A program made the position numbers and the translations under genes. Below are positions 36,821 to 63,674 of a stretch of 64,000 nucleotides of DNA, in pieces; the first letter of the stretch is position 1, and each line of letters starts with the position of its first letter. The notes under the pieces were generated by a model. It was not told the DNA's origin, searched no databases, and saw only the letters and a program-made list of their open reading frames with translations. The stretch spans positions 62,001 through 126,000 of the forward strand of contig JASJOG010000103.1 of assembly GCA_030142905.1 (NCBI GenBank), in the 5' to 3' direction. The stretch is from Heliopora coerulea. Taxonomy: Eukaryota; Cnidaria; Anthozoa; Scleralcyonacea; Helioporidae.

Positions 36821-39800
36821 CAAACACAAGGAAGAGTTTTGGACCCTGTGATTCAGCAACAAGAAAAGAAGTCGAGTGCTTTTGTTTTTTTTTTTCAAAC
36901 TGTCGTCGAGGTTTTAGCAGAACGTTAAGGTAAAGATCAATTTATACGCGCAGACGTTCGATCGTGATGTCAAAACACGTCTGGGTTATTACTTTCCATT
37001 GTGGCTTTCTCGTGAATTGTTAATGCTTTGAGTACATATGTTACACCCGATTTAAATTGCAAAACATTACATGTTTCTCATCCTGATACCTTTCAAAACC
37101 TAAGCACGTTTCTAACTTGGTAGTTGGTACTCTTCTAAGCCATTGGTAAGTATCTCAACCTTGACGTACTGAACCGAACCATTAAACCATTAAACGTACC
37201 GAACCATTAAATGTCTCGATACGTTTATAGACAATGATACCCCAATAGCCTGAATACACGGGAAAATTTCAGCCTGCTGCTGAAATAAAAGACCTGTTAG
37301 CCAAATTGAAACGTCAGGCCTAGCTAACGAAGACATCCGCCCAAAATAACTCTGCAATTACATGACGAAAATTAAAGGTCCAGGCTGAGTTTTTTGAATT
37401 TCAGGTCAGGCTGAAATTCTTCCCGGAAGCCAGCTCGTAACGCCTGGTGCATGATGGGACATGCCGTTGTTCCCCTTACCTGAGAAAATTCGTTTGCAAA
37501 ATTGAAGAATAAATGTGTAAGGTGCAAATGAGATTTATTTAGTGCGCGTATATTAAATAAAAGTCTAAGTAACTACTTGGTTCCTATTTTATAACATACT
37601 ATACAAGCTATATAGAATCAAGAGAAAATGTTCTCTGAGGACTTTCATCGCCCAAATAGTCACGCTTTATATAAATGCGTGATCATCCAATGGAAGAATT
37701 CGCTGTATCAATGAAATATTGCATTTTCCCACCAGAAAATCGTGCCTTTTCGCAGTATTTCCGGGTTAAAGTGTATTTTTTAAGTGTCTTTTCACGGAAG
37801 GTGACCTTCAATGAAGGAAGGCAAGTGATTTTACTCTGACCATGGCGGCACTTTCTAAAATCCTGGTCGCGCTCCTGCTAGAACGGACGACAATGGTCCC
37901 ACAATTTACCGAGTTGCGTTTTCCCTTCGCTTCAAAACGAAGCCCAGTTGAAAACCTTTCATATGAAAATGAGTTTTCATTGATATGGCATGAAAAGGCA
38001 ACTCGGAAATGGCTTATTGCTCAACTGTTGCAGCAGGAAGCTAAATAAGTTTAAGTGGCTTAATCACTGCCAATAAGTCCAGTTGTCTATCAAAAAATTA
38101 TTCGGTGATTTCTCGGTGAGAATTTCAACCTTCAGCGTTACAGCAGGTTCATGTGATTCGGAACCACCGGGGAGAAAATTGCAGTGGCAACAATTGCTCA
38201 TTCTTGGGGAGAATGTTCGACAAGAACGTCAGATGTCATAGGTCTATTTTGAAAGTAATTTTCAAAATTTGAACACTTTCAACTGAGGCAGGTTTCAAAC
38301 GTCGAACTTTACACGCACTTAATCTCATGCCTTGGGAGTTCGATTAAAAACGGGAAAGTATCATGTGTCTGATCAACGTCAAAGACTGAACTAGACACAC
38401 AACGAAGATCACGAAGCTGGTCAATTAGATGTGTTCAAGTTCCCAAGAAAAACTGTCGCCATTCTGTCGAAAAGGATGGTTGGTCAGAATGGTTCGATAT
38501 TCAACGCTAATTTTCTCCTGTAACTAAATCGAAATTGTATATTCTTAAAAAATCGAGGGAATAAACAACAGTAAACATTGTTTTACAACATTTCTCTTCC
38601 GAAACATCCACTAAAGAATCCCCTTAAAGTAAGATTCCGGACAAAAACAGAACATCTTAAGCCAGTTTTATTTTCTGGGAGGATAACCTGTTAACTGGAA
38701 TAGAAGATTGAAAGATTGAGAATTTAATTTTTTGGGAGGATATCATGTTAACTAGAAGAGAGGTGTGAAAGATTGGGAAGCTTTCTGATTGGAAAACGAT
38801 ATCGATCACAAGATCGTAGCTCATTCTTCACATAATTCAGAAATGATTGCAACCAACTTTCATGGCCGGTGGTAACAAATCACGCTAACCTGCTATAAAG
38901 TGGTCCAGGATCAGGATATAAGCGCAAGCGAGCATTAATCCGTACACAAATCCTTATACAATTTGCTCAATCATTATAGAAAACGTCCCCGATGGCGTGA
39001 CTTTTAAAAAAACTTGGCAGGTAATTGCTTCTTCCTAACTATGGTCCTGTCTCCATGGGCGTACCACATCTGTTCTTCACTTTAGGCTTAAGCGCCATGC
39101 CCGCTAAAATGCAGGCCTTCCTGACGTTCCTCGTTTGTGTTGATCCAATATTTACAACAATCTGATTCATAGTTTTAAATTGATTTCGGCTCTGTTAATC
39201 CTATTTAATTTACTCTACTGTACTAGATGGAAGGCAGATGACTCAACTTGCTTATCTTCACTTTACTTTTGTCATGATTATTTTTATCTGAAATGAAAGA
39301 CAAAGAACAGCCACTGTGTTAGGTTTACGCGTTGCCAAAATGGGGCTTGTTAAAGTGATTCTCCCATGAGAAATCATTCGCCATACATTACAGAACATTG
39401 AGGATATTACGAGATTTAGTAATCCTGTGAATTTATTTAAAATTCGTGGTAACTTGGTCAGGCAGTTTGAATTTCAGGGGTCACCCATAAAGAGTTCGAT
39501 TTGAAGAAATCGATTTAGCAAAGCTTTGACGTCATAGCCACGTTAAACTTGGCTCTGGATTGTTAGCGGGCTGTTTATGAGATGATGTCAAAACAACGGT
39601 TATATTACACCTCTTTGCCATTTCATTGTGACAACGGCCACGATTCAAACTTCACACATTAAATTCAATCTTTATTTCGATGAGTTTCGATCAGGATCTT
39701 CGCATGATTACTTATTATCGTGAAGAAGACGGCGAGGAGGTAGTAGCGAACGTTTAAACGTTAACTTGGGCGAGAATATACAGTTTGGTTTCGAGGATGT

Positions 39801-40198
39801 GTCAAAACACGTCGTTGATGCTACGGACGTGAGAGTACCAACACAAAGACGGAATTTCGGACAAGGATGTCTAAATTGTTTTGTTCTTTCGGGATTTAAT
39901 TTGAAAGAAGTTTGAACTTTACGTAAATTGGCTTAATTTGGCTATTCAAAGACCATCCAAGTTATCTGTTGTCGAAATCTAAAGAAATTGCTGCGGCATA
40001 AAACGTAGCTCATTCTATGTTCAATATTTTAATGTTATTAGGTTTTCATATTTTGATGGTCTGAATACATACATATAAAAAAAACAAACTTAATCGCACA
40101 CCGTTTTCGGACGCCCAACGTTCAACCGTTAAATTTCGGCAGGGCTCTAGAAATATCCCACCTTACTGTACACTGAACAGTCTAATTATTACAGTATA

Positions 40199-40204
40199 TT
40201 TATT
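40199..40204 (-). terminator. Candidate poly(A) signal of the CDKL1 gene
   Basis: Minus-strand AATAAA about 330 bases beyond the stop codon at 40536. It is the nearest canonical signal noticed; usage is not shown. Confidence 0.4.
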
Positions 40205-40278
40205 GGTGCATCTTTCAGAAACACCAAGAGATGCATTCATAAACTAGAGGACGATGAACACAAGAGGAATGGACAGAT

Positions 40279-40512
40279 AGTGTTATTTAGGGTTAAGTGC
40301 AGTTTAGCGGATGCACTTAAATTAACAAGGCAATCGCAGGCTCAACTCAGCGAACCCTTAACCCTTACTCTAAACCAAAACTTAACTCTCACCATGACCT
40401 TAACTATAACCCAATCCTCCCTTTGAATCCAACCCTAACCCTGATCATAACCCCAATCCTGAAAGGTCAGCTGTTCGACTGCGTCCGCTTAACTGCACTC
40501 TTACTGTTATTA
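40279..40512. mobile_element. MITE with telomere-like interior
   Basis: Inverted ends AAGTGCAGTTTAGCGGATGCA and TGCGTCCGCTTAACTGCACT. Between them is a degenerate run of CCCTAACCC/TAACCCT-like hexamers (about 40380-40460) resembling worn TTAGGG telomere repeat. It lies immediately 3' of the CDKL1 stop, in the 3' UTR if the AATAAA at 40199 is used. Confidence 0.75.
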
Positions 40513-40535
40513 ACTAACAATGAATTTTCAGGATG

Positions 40536-55459
<14,924 letters not shown>

Positions 55460-56100
55460 CTACCTACTTGTCCTACCTAAAACAAACCAGAATATAGCAC
55501 AAAACTTAAAAAAACCAACTTATCACCTCGTTTATTACAATACATTATTTATATGTAAGCCAAACGATAAGCCGTCCAACGTAGCAACTTCGGACGTCCC
55601 AAAGTAAGCTGTGGCTGAATAGAGAATTTCTACTTACTATAAAAGACGCCCAAAACCTCTCTCGTCTTCCTCATTTCAAAAGCAGTCAAAAAGCTTTCCT
55701 AATGTAGTTCAATTTAAGCTGTAAACCAAGCCCAGGGGTCTTTTTAATGTAAACAAAAGTATTTTGTGAAGCGGCTTTTCCAACTTCACTCATTACCACG
55801 TGACCTACTCGAGATCGAACGTTAAGGTTGCTTCAGAGGTTTTTTGTTTATGTCGTGTGTTTATAGCGGTTTCGTAGCAACGAGATAGAAAAGCGGATTA
55901 TTTTAATGCCTGGATTAAGTATTCAAGCCGACAAATACTCAATTTATCTTATTACCAAGACCTCCACAGCCTTTTTAGTAAACGAACTTAGCATTCACTC
56001 ATTTGAGAATCGTTTCTTTCCTCTTCATTAAGTAGTAACTTCGATTTGCAACTGTGCTGGCAAATGAGAAAACGTTGCAGAAACATTGTTTCCTCGCAGT

Positions 56101-56466
56101 CAGGGGTGGTGCCAGAGGGGGCCAGAGGGGGCTACAGCTTCCCAGTCAGGGAAACTGAGCCCCCTGTTGGGAGGAAATTAACAATTTGTCGGGGAATTAC
56201 TCTGATGATAACACATTTATGGATTATACAAACTATGAGTGCTTGCTATTGATTTAACCAAGAAGGATAATAAACTTTTCTCTTCATGTCAAATCTAAAA
56301 ATAAATTGCTTCTAGTCAGTTGTTGCAATGATTCTAGCGAAAAGAAAAGTGTTTTTGACCTTCAAATAAGGAAAATTACAAAGGGAGCGTGGTCCCGGCC
56401 TCTCTTGCTTAGCCCCCTATCGGGAACACTAGCCTCTATGTCGGAGAATTCCTGGCACCACCCTTG
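56101..56466. mobile_element. hAT-like non-autonomous element with 8 bp flanks
   Basis: A 366 bp element with ends CAGGGGTGGTGCCAG and CTGGCACCACCCTTG (14 of 15 matched). Flanking 8-mers CTCGCAGT and CTTGCAAT match at 6 of 8, both differences being transitions, consistent with an aged hAT target duplication. The interior is G-rich on the left. Confidence 0.85.
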
Positions 56467-58139
56467 CTTGCAATATTTCCCGAACATGGGTAAACGACGA
56501 AACAGTTAGTGAAAAACATTCACGAGCGATGTAAATTAGCGTACACAGCGCAGTGTGTAGAGCGAAGCCTGGGCACTAGACCTGACTGTTTAGCTTTCTC
56601 GAGTGGGGGCACTTTGCCCCCTTTTTGAGCTGTTAAAAGTGCCATACCTATTTAAAATCAAGTTCACGAAAATGCATGGGTTAACTCAGCTTCTTTCTTA
56701 TTTATTGCTGTCATCCCATGTAGATTCGTCTAAGGGAACAAACACTACATTGTCGATGCCATTGAAATAATAAACCCGTCAATTTCACACACAGGCCGTT
56801 CAATTTTCACACTATTGCCGCGAACTGAGTAGCGTACGTATTTCAGACAACAGTGTTAAAATACATGTAACTTCGAACCACAGATCCTAATGAAGGTTTT
56901 GAGATAAAGGAGGTACTCGGTATATTTGACACTTGGGAAATTTTAGCCCGGAGTGAAATATCGGCCGTGTTTGCTGGGCTGAAATCTCGCTCGGCTGACG
57001 CAAGTTTCAAGCACGGCTGAAATTCTTCAACACAACCAGACCTTGACCGGTCGTACAATATGTTGAAATGAGACATTTTCCCATGTCAGAGTTTTCAGAG
57101 GTATAGTGGCATTCTAGACATAAAAAATATCTGAATCAATGTGGCAACTGCAAGAGAATAGTTCGAAACTTTTGCGAGAAGTACATTTGTTTGTGTGTCT
57201 TACTCTCTTCCCACGGCAAGCAAGCACATATTTGCCCACTAAAAAGTTACCGAAGACTACTTCTTCAGTTGCAACCTACACGGCCGATAGCTACGGGCTT
57301 CAATAAATTAATTCATATTTTTCTGGACTTTTCCACCATTGGAAACTTGTTCTTTGATTAAAGAATATGTTCTGTTTTAGTTTTTTGCGCGTAAAGATAA
57401 ACATTTCAGCCTCCTTTCATAGGTGCGAACTCTTTACGTATTCATTAAAAAATATTGATTTCGAGAAATTAAGTGCTTGGAAAAGATATCTTTTGCTTTG
57501 GTATTACACTTTAGAACAAAATATGAACCAAACTGATGATGCTAATGCTTACCTTAACATCTGAGGAAGTCGCTGTGCTCTTTTCGTGGGGTGTTCACGC
57601 TGTAATCTTTCAAAAGATTGAACATACATAGATAATAAATTTAGGTTTTCATTGTGTTTTTCTGAATATGCGAATTAGCTTCAATTACTTTCGTGACACT
57701 TCTGGACTTTGTTGACAGTTTAGAAATGAAGGCCACCTGCAAAAATACAAGACTACAGCTATAGCAACCAGAAAACTATTTATTAACACAAGTCATCGTC
57801 AACGGTAAATGTTTTTACAGACTGGGATGGAAGTAAAAAAAAAAAAAAATAAATAAATAACGATCAAAGAATAGGATCTTTAGGAGTAAAGGCAATCTTG
57901 TGTTCTTCAAAACGTGCATTGACAATGGCACAGTAATACTAAGAACGCGGAGAAAGGCCAATATCACCCATAGGCATGTAATATTTATACTATAACAATA
58001 AAAATACAGGGGCCAGGCTGAAGTGCAAAACCCAGACAGCTTACCTCGCGGACAGTTCTTATCCTGTAGATAAATTAAGACATGGTGGTTCCGGAGGTAT
58101 TTACTTCTTAAAACATTGCTTAGAGGTACTCTTTTATAT

Positions 58140-58200
58140 ATATCCCGGCGGGAGCTCCCCCTGTGACGAATAAAATCGTCTGCCATTAGCCAGAATAAAG
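58140..58200 (-). repeat. CTCTGGCTAAC-family copy
   Basis: Minus strand reads TACTTTATTCTGGCTAATGG then CAGACGATTTTATTCGTCAC and AGGGGGAG, the core of the short MITE family. Confidence 0.65.
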
Positions 58201-58619
58201 TAATAGAAATCTAATCCTGTAGTTAAAGGAAAAACAACAAATTAAACAAAAAACGTTCACGAATTTCTGTTAAAAGATCCGCGCTGGTCTTCGAGTAAGC
58301 ATATTAAATGCCCGTAAATGCACGAAACTTTGCTCAATGTTTCACGAGTACTGACTGGACTATTCCACTCCAGTGCGTCAGTGTATCGTCATGAAAAGTC
58401 GTTTCAAACCGATTGACACTGACTATGGGGATAAAGAGCATTTATCCCAGGAAACGTGAATTACTGAAAAAGCTCGCAGTGTCCCTCTATCTTTATATCT
58501 ATTAGATGCATGACATGAACAATCAATTCACCTGCTATTTTATCAGATAACTATCCTAATGACAGGAAATGTATCCACCAAATAGCACGTCACCGCCGAA
58601 AAAGCACCCAAATTTTGTA

Positions 58620-58740
58620 GGAGCCCCTTGATTCGGTACGCAATAGGAATTTACCCGGACCCGTTAAAAATTTCTCAAGCCTTCGGCGCTCGTCTTCACG
58701 CCCCGCTTTTCTAAAGTCCTGGATCCGCCCCTGGGCCACA
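58620..58740 (-). repeat. hAT-like end (CAGGGGCGGATCCAGG)
   Basis: On the minus strand the sequence begins CAGGGGCGGATCCAGGACTT then TAGAAAAGCGGGGCG, a typical non-autonomous hAT/MITE start. The opposite end was not located. A related end is at 47050-47080. Confidence 0.55.
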
Positions 58741-59542
58741 CATAAGATCTCCCACAAAAAGAGCAGGGGTGGCAACTCCCAACCCCTCTCTACTTGTGCC
58801 CCTAATAAGTGGGAAATACCTTCAGGTGAATAATTGAAAAACCAGGTAAATCTTGCTTGACACTCCCCTTCGTCAGTTTTCTTCGCAACGGCCCCGGATA
58901 CGCTGACACGAACGTTTAACTATGTCGATTCTCCACGGTAATTGCTGGAAAGTATACCTTAAAATAAGGTTTCGAGGGAGACTGAAAACGAATCAATTCA
59001 TAAGGTATTGAACCTAAGTAAATACTTCAAAACATATACCACCCATACCTAAACCTAAATTTAAACCTAAACTTAAACGACCAGCAAAACGCTCTCAAAT
59101 AAATTCTTTCCTCATTTCAAGTGTTTTTACAGCCCCTCGTCCCTAGGTCTCTCGTAGAAACCTTGTTTCAAAGTATACTTTCTAACATTCACCATTCTAC
59201 GTGGAAGTGCGCATGTAACGGGAGTGGCGAACTTGCAGGTTACAGCAGATGCACAGAATATTATGGGTAGTTGGGGGAGTAGCAAATCCAAGAGGTGGGA
59301 TGAGGTGCAGCTGTCACCCCTTTTGCCAGCGAGATCTGAGATTGTGTCCAATTTTGTGACACTAGACTTTATTCTAGTTCTCCTTTACTATGTAGACAAC
59401 ACACATTATCTTTAATTACCGTTTTCTCTTCATAACTCACTTGTAAAAATTCATTTTATATTAGAGTACAGAGACATAGATGACCTCAGGGAATTCGAAA
59501 AAACCTTGGTTATTTTATGAAACAAACAGAAAACAGCTTTTG

Positions 59543-59692
59543 TGTCTCTGTACCGAGATAGAAACATACATGATTCCATTTCAACCAGAAAAATATCGGA
59601 AACCACTCGCCTTAGTCGGCTACTCCTCGTGTTTTCTGACATTTTTCCGATCAAAATGACGTCATTCAAGTTTCTATCAAAGCACAGAGACA
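59543..59692. mobile_element. Foldback MITE (TCTCTGT.C...GATAGAAAC arms)
   Basis: A 150 bp inverted repeat: left TGTCTCTGTACCGAGATAGA then AACCAGAAAAATATCGGAAA, right TTTCTATCAAAGCACAGAGACA preceded by TTTTTCCGATC. The two overlapping open frames on opposite strands here encode look-alike peptides because of this symmetry; neither is a gene. Confidence 0.8.
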
Positions 59693-60779
59693 GCCGCACA
59701 AATTTCCATTTGCTAATTAAAAGTGGTCATGTAAGCAGTTAAAATTGTGAGAGTTCTCTCGCGTGAGATGGCGTTAAGGGGAATCGGTTAAGGGGAATCT
59801 TCGGAGATGTTGTTGTTTACTACATTGTTCAGTGTTGCCTTTATAAATAAACATTTTTGAAACGTTTCCCACTCCCTGGTGTATTGCATAGGATGACGTC
59901 ACGCGGCAAGATTAAATAAAAAACAATTCTTAAATTGACATAATTTATTGAAGATCATTGATATAACAGGAGTTTCTAACAACCCCAGGAAGAAATATAT
60001 TAATTTTGGATAATCCATTTGAAACATAATACAATTGAGTTTGTGACAATTAGCATGATTTTATAATGTAACAGTTATTAATAAATAATATATGTGCACA
60101 CGTTTATGAAACAACAGTCAAGATTCTAACCATGATTATCGAAATAATGTAACTCAAAAATATACGAAAATTTCCGTAATTTCTCCGGTATGAGTTACGT
60201 CAGGATGACGTCACAACAATACACGCTTGAACAATAGAACATTACGCACATACACCATATACAGGTTATCGTGGTTGGTTCTGACATCTGTGAAACATAC
60301 AAGTATAAATCCTAACCTAATAAGTCCTAAATCCTAGTCTTCCCTAAGGTGTGAACGTGTTACGAAATGAACAAGTCCGGTCATCCTTAACACGTCAAAC
60401 CGTTTGGTTTTGAGCCTAAGTACCATAGAATTCCGAAAGTAACGGCCCACCAAAAGTAGTGGCAGACCTGCGATGCCTCTAAAATTTACCGTAAGTAACG
60501 GCCTTCGTAGAGTAATGACCCGAGCGAAAGTTGTGGCTCCTAAGCTATCTCCCTATCTTTAACGCAATGTCAAATATGACAACAAAACTCAGATTCAACA
60601 AGTGCTCGTCAGTGAACGGCGAACGAATTCGCCCTCCATGTCCAACGGTGACATGGAGCACTTTTCAGGGCTTTCTTGAAGAAGGATAAAGAAAAACGCT
60701 TTCGGTAAGTACTCCTAAAAGTTGTTTTTCTTTTAAGCACCTTCGTATTAAAAAAGAAGCAAATATCATGTACAACAAG

Positions 60780-60785
60780 TTTATT
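60780..60785 (-). terminator. Candidate poly(A) signal of the TMEM63-like gene
   Basis: Minus-strand AATAAA about 350 bases beyond the stop at 61135. Usage is inferred from position only. Confidence 0.35.
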
Positions 60786-61134
60786 CGAAACAAACCGACA
60801 TATTTTTTTTTAATTTCGTTTCCTTTCGGTCCTTTATGGCTACTAAATCCCAAAGTAATGGGGCGGTTACTTTCGGAATTCTTCGGTAGTTGCTCGATAA
60901 TGTTACCATGATAATAATAATTATCATGATTTTCTCTAATTGATTATCACGTTGACGATACGCGTCTGAACTAAAACAGTAAGGTTTCTCTTACCTAGAA
61001 AGCTTCGTCAACAGAAGTCCTATACTACCATAAAGAAAGAGTACCCAATTCCCTACAACAGTTGATTCCGTTGCAAAACTGAGGCGCAAACCTTGTCTTA
61101 TCGCGACGATAGCATGTTTTTTTAGGTCTGGTTT

Positions 61135-61329
61135 TCACTTCGACTCAGCAGTATTGAGTTCCTCAAACGGAACGTCAACGATTACGTCATCGCTTTGTCG
61201 CAAGTTAGCGGAATCGATGACGTGATCTTGAATGCCATAATGACGTCGTCTTAAAATGTTAGCTTGCTCATCGTCTGATAAATCTCCGACGCGATACGAT
61301 GATCGCAGAACAGGAGGTAAGTACGCTTC
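61135..61329 (-). CDS. TMEM63-like terminal coding exon
   Basis: 64 codons and TGA. It starts EAYLPPVLRSSYRVGDLSDD and ends VPFEELNTAESK; it is acidic, with a central RRRHYG. The acceptor is CTTTTTAG, phase 0. Hydrophilic cytosolic tail. Confidence 0.75.
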   Translation of the reverse strand, partial: EAYLPPVLRSSYRVGDLSDDEQANILRRRHYGIQDHVIDSANLRQSDDVIVDVPFEELNTAESK

Positions 61330-61627
61330 CTAAAAAGATTGAATATGTAATATTTTTAGCTCTGAATGCAAAGGCAGCTTGATTTTTAGTATTCCGGGCT
61401 TTTTGTTTCGTTTACATCGCTATAAAAACCACAGCAAAACCCTGTTTGGAAGTTTTTCCAGTAATACAAGCATACATTCGGAATAGAAAGATAGTACGAT
61501 CACGCGTTAATGTTCAATTTATATATATATATATATATACAAAATGAACATTAACGAGTGATTGTACTATTTTTCTATTCTGTACGTATATATAGTTACC
61601 TATAGTTACCGTACACGTACACGTACA

Positions 61628-61689
<62 letters not shown>

Positions 61690-63674
61690 TATATATATAT
61701 AGTTACCTATATACTACAGGCAACTATATATACTATGATATTAAAGTTAGTGCTGCTTAGGTATTTAATAAAGTAGAAAAAGTTCAAAGGTAATACTTTG
61801 CCAAAAAAACGTGAGAATACTACCTTTACTACCATAGAGTATAGCGAAGTACTACCCTTATACTTTTTCTAGTCAATGTTAGCTATCCTATTCAAGATGT
61901 TTCGACGTTCAAAACCGATTCTGTTGGTCAATATGATAATGAAAAGAAAACAACTGAAAATAATAAAAAATTACTACTAAAAAATTACTGTACTTACTTA
62001 TTATATTATATATATTATTATAGTTCATAATGTGACGGTGAATAATTTGTGAAACGGTGAATAAATGTGACGGTGAATAATTTCTTACCGGAATTTGTCC
62101 ATCAGGTATCACTTCTTCTTGTCCATCACGTGATGGTGAGCTCTAAAATATATAGAGCGATCAAGGTCTGAAGTTTTTCTCGTAGGGTTTTCTCCATAAA
62201 TTTGACAGGTTTTTTATGCCTATGGGATTTATGCATGTTTATTGGGTTTTTGTCAGTGCTAATTACTTTTCCTTAACATTAAGTAAAATTTACTGGTGCG
62301 ACGGAAGTTTCAGCTGTCCAACCCTTGACTTCGTCATGCTGGCTTAAATCATTCGGCGGCAGCCGAACCAAAATATGCTCAGGGTACTGCAAACAAGGTA
62401 AGCAAAGAAGTATTCTTGAACCGTTAAAACTTAACGAATATAACCAAAACAAGCCGTTAATGTAACGCCTTAACCAACTCCACGTTTTAGAGGCTATTTA
62501 TATGGACTCGGGTGAAAGGGGTACCCTACCCCCCGAGACAATTTTATTGACTGTTTATATAGAAAAAGCAAAGTAATCATGATGTTGGGATTTACCCTGA
62601 AGTGCAAAGATGGCGAATCACATGTTCAAATCCGTGACAATGTTGTTATCTATCTTCTCAAATGTTATGGTTGTAATTTCGACAATGACTAAAATTATAG
62701 TAGTCATAACCACGCAGAAGTAAACTTAACAGGATGTTCTAGCTAGACAGGCTGCCATAGAGCAAAATCCATTCGTGACACGAAACTAATTGCGTATGCT
62801 TGACTTCATACATAACTCGGGTGACCGCGTCAAGTCGTTCACATGGTTGAAACTTGTCTCGACCTGAAAGGTTACCTTGTCTCGCAAAGAGGGTGACCCA
62901 ACTACAAGGATAACCCAATTAACCGAGGCAAGCGAAGACCTCTGCATATAAACACTTGCGCAAGAGTTCAAATAATATTATCGTGATAGTATCTCAGCCA
63001 GGATAGCGCAAAGGGGAGGGTAACCCTATTACCCGAGTGCGTATAAACGGCCCTTAGTGTACTAAACTTTTCCTCACAGTGCGTTTACGAATGCAGGTTT
63101 TTCTGATACATTCAACATCAAGAAATAAACTGAAAATGGTCAACATTACAGTCGGCCAACAATCTCAGTTCTTAAATGCACACCTAAGTTACTACTTCAG
63201 ATTATCGGTCGGTCATTCGTTAAACATGCAATGCAATGTCATAAATTCATTCATTAAAACATCAACCCTGACCAGCCGAAATTTTCAAAAAGTGTAAAAC
63301 AAAACATATTTCGATAAATTATGTTATCTTGCAAACTCAAAAATTGAGTCAATAACGAGACAAAAATATTTTTGAAACTGTGATTTGTTGAGTTTTCAAG
63401 GTGACATTACTTAACGGAATATATCTTTTATTTTATATTTTTTAAAACATAAATATGTGGCGCTATTTAACGGCTCAATGGGTCGATTGGGTGACTTTGC
63501 CAGGAGTGGAATGGTATATACCTAAGCCATAAAATACAAAACATACATCTCATAAAACAGTTACCCTGTAAATGGAATAGCTTGCGAACCATCCAAAACA
63601 GACTTTGCCAATGAATAATGTCAACGTAATGAGGAAAACAACGAGCGCAAAGATTGTCTGAGGATCTCGAATAC
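61135..63674 (-). CDS. Probable TMEM63/CSC1-family membrane protein, C-terminal exons (partial)
   Basis: Three exons (63565-63674, 62089-62142, 61135-61329) with good splice sites and matching phases give 118 residues and a stop. The first encodes DPQTIFALVVFLITLTLFIG then KVCFGWF, a single hydrophobic helix ending in a Cys-Phe-Gly turn. The rest is a hydrophilic tail with AYLPPVLRSSY and many acidic residues. The last helix and the (A/P)Y(L/V)P..LR spacing resemble the C terminus of TMEM63/CSC1 proteins, hyperosmolality- or stretch-gated cation channels of the OSCA family. That match is from memory and over a poorly conserved part, so another multi-pass membrane protein is possible. The 5' part is off the right edge. 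Confidence 0.55.
61482..61581. repeat. Inverted repeat around a (TA)n core
   Basis: GAATAGAAAGATAGTACGAT then GTTAATGTTCA pairs with TGAACATTAAC then ATTGTACTATTTTTCTATTC around (TA)n. A small foldback element in the intron before the terminal exon of the TMEM63-like gene. Confidence 0.8.
61612..61700. repeat. (CA)n and (TA)n microsatellite
   Basis: ACGTACACGT units lead into about 28 CA dinucleotides (61629-61685), followed by (AT)n. Confidence 0.95.
61775..61870. mobile_element. Short MITE (AGAAAAAGT ends)
   Basis: A 96 bp element with ends AGAAAAAGTTCAAAGGTAATAC and GTACTACCCTTATACTTTTTCT, 22 bp imperfect inverted repeats. Confidence 0.7.
62089..62142 (-). CDS. TMEM63-like small exon (54 bp)
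   Basis: 18 codons, SSPSRDGQEEVIPDGQIP, phase 0 at both ends, so it could be skipped without changing frame. The acceptor is TATATTTTAG and the donor TCCG|GTAAGA. Confidence 0.7.
62490..63053. mobile_element. Harbinger-like non-autonomous element with TTA duplication, second member
   Basis: A 564 bp element. Left GAGGCTATTTATATGGACTC and right, read inward, GGGCCGTTTATACGCACTC; both continue into CGGGT.A.AGGG.TACCCT.CCCC. TTA flanks both sides (62487-62489, 63054-63056). A similar end (GGGCTGTTTATACGGGCG) appears alone at 49067. It lies in an intron of the TMEM63-like gene. Confidence 0.82.
63565..63674 (-). CDS. TMEM63-like exon with last membrane helix
   Basis: 110 bp, ending phase 0. The acceptor is GATTGCAG and the donor ACAGG|GTAACT. 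It encodes IRDPQTIFALVVFLITLTLF then IGKVCFGWFASYSIYR. About 22 consecutive residues are hydrophobic or neutral, enough for one membrane span. Confidence 0.75.

Noticed and set aside
37842..38048. 68-codon frame starting MAALSKILVALL with a good start context
   Set aside because: No homology recognised, no splice structure, and the sequence contains local inverted repeats; too weak to call a gene.
57815..58186. 123-codon minus-strand frame as a new gene
   Set aside because: Its start and first residues lie in a dispersed repeat copy, the end is low-complexity, and no partner exon fits.
59451..59742. Two overlapping frames with similar RYRD/KHRD peptides
   Set aside because: The likeness is due to the inverted repeat at 59543-59692 being read on both strands.
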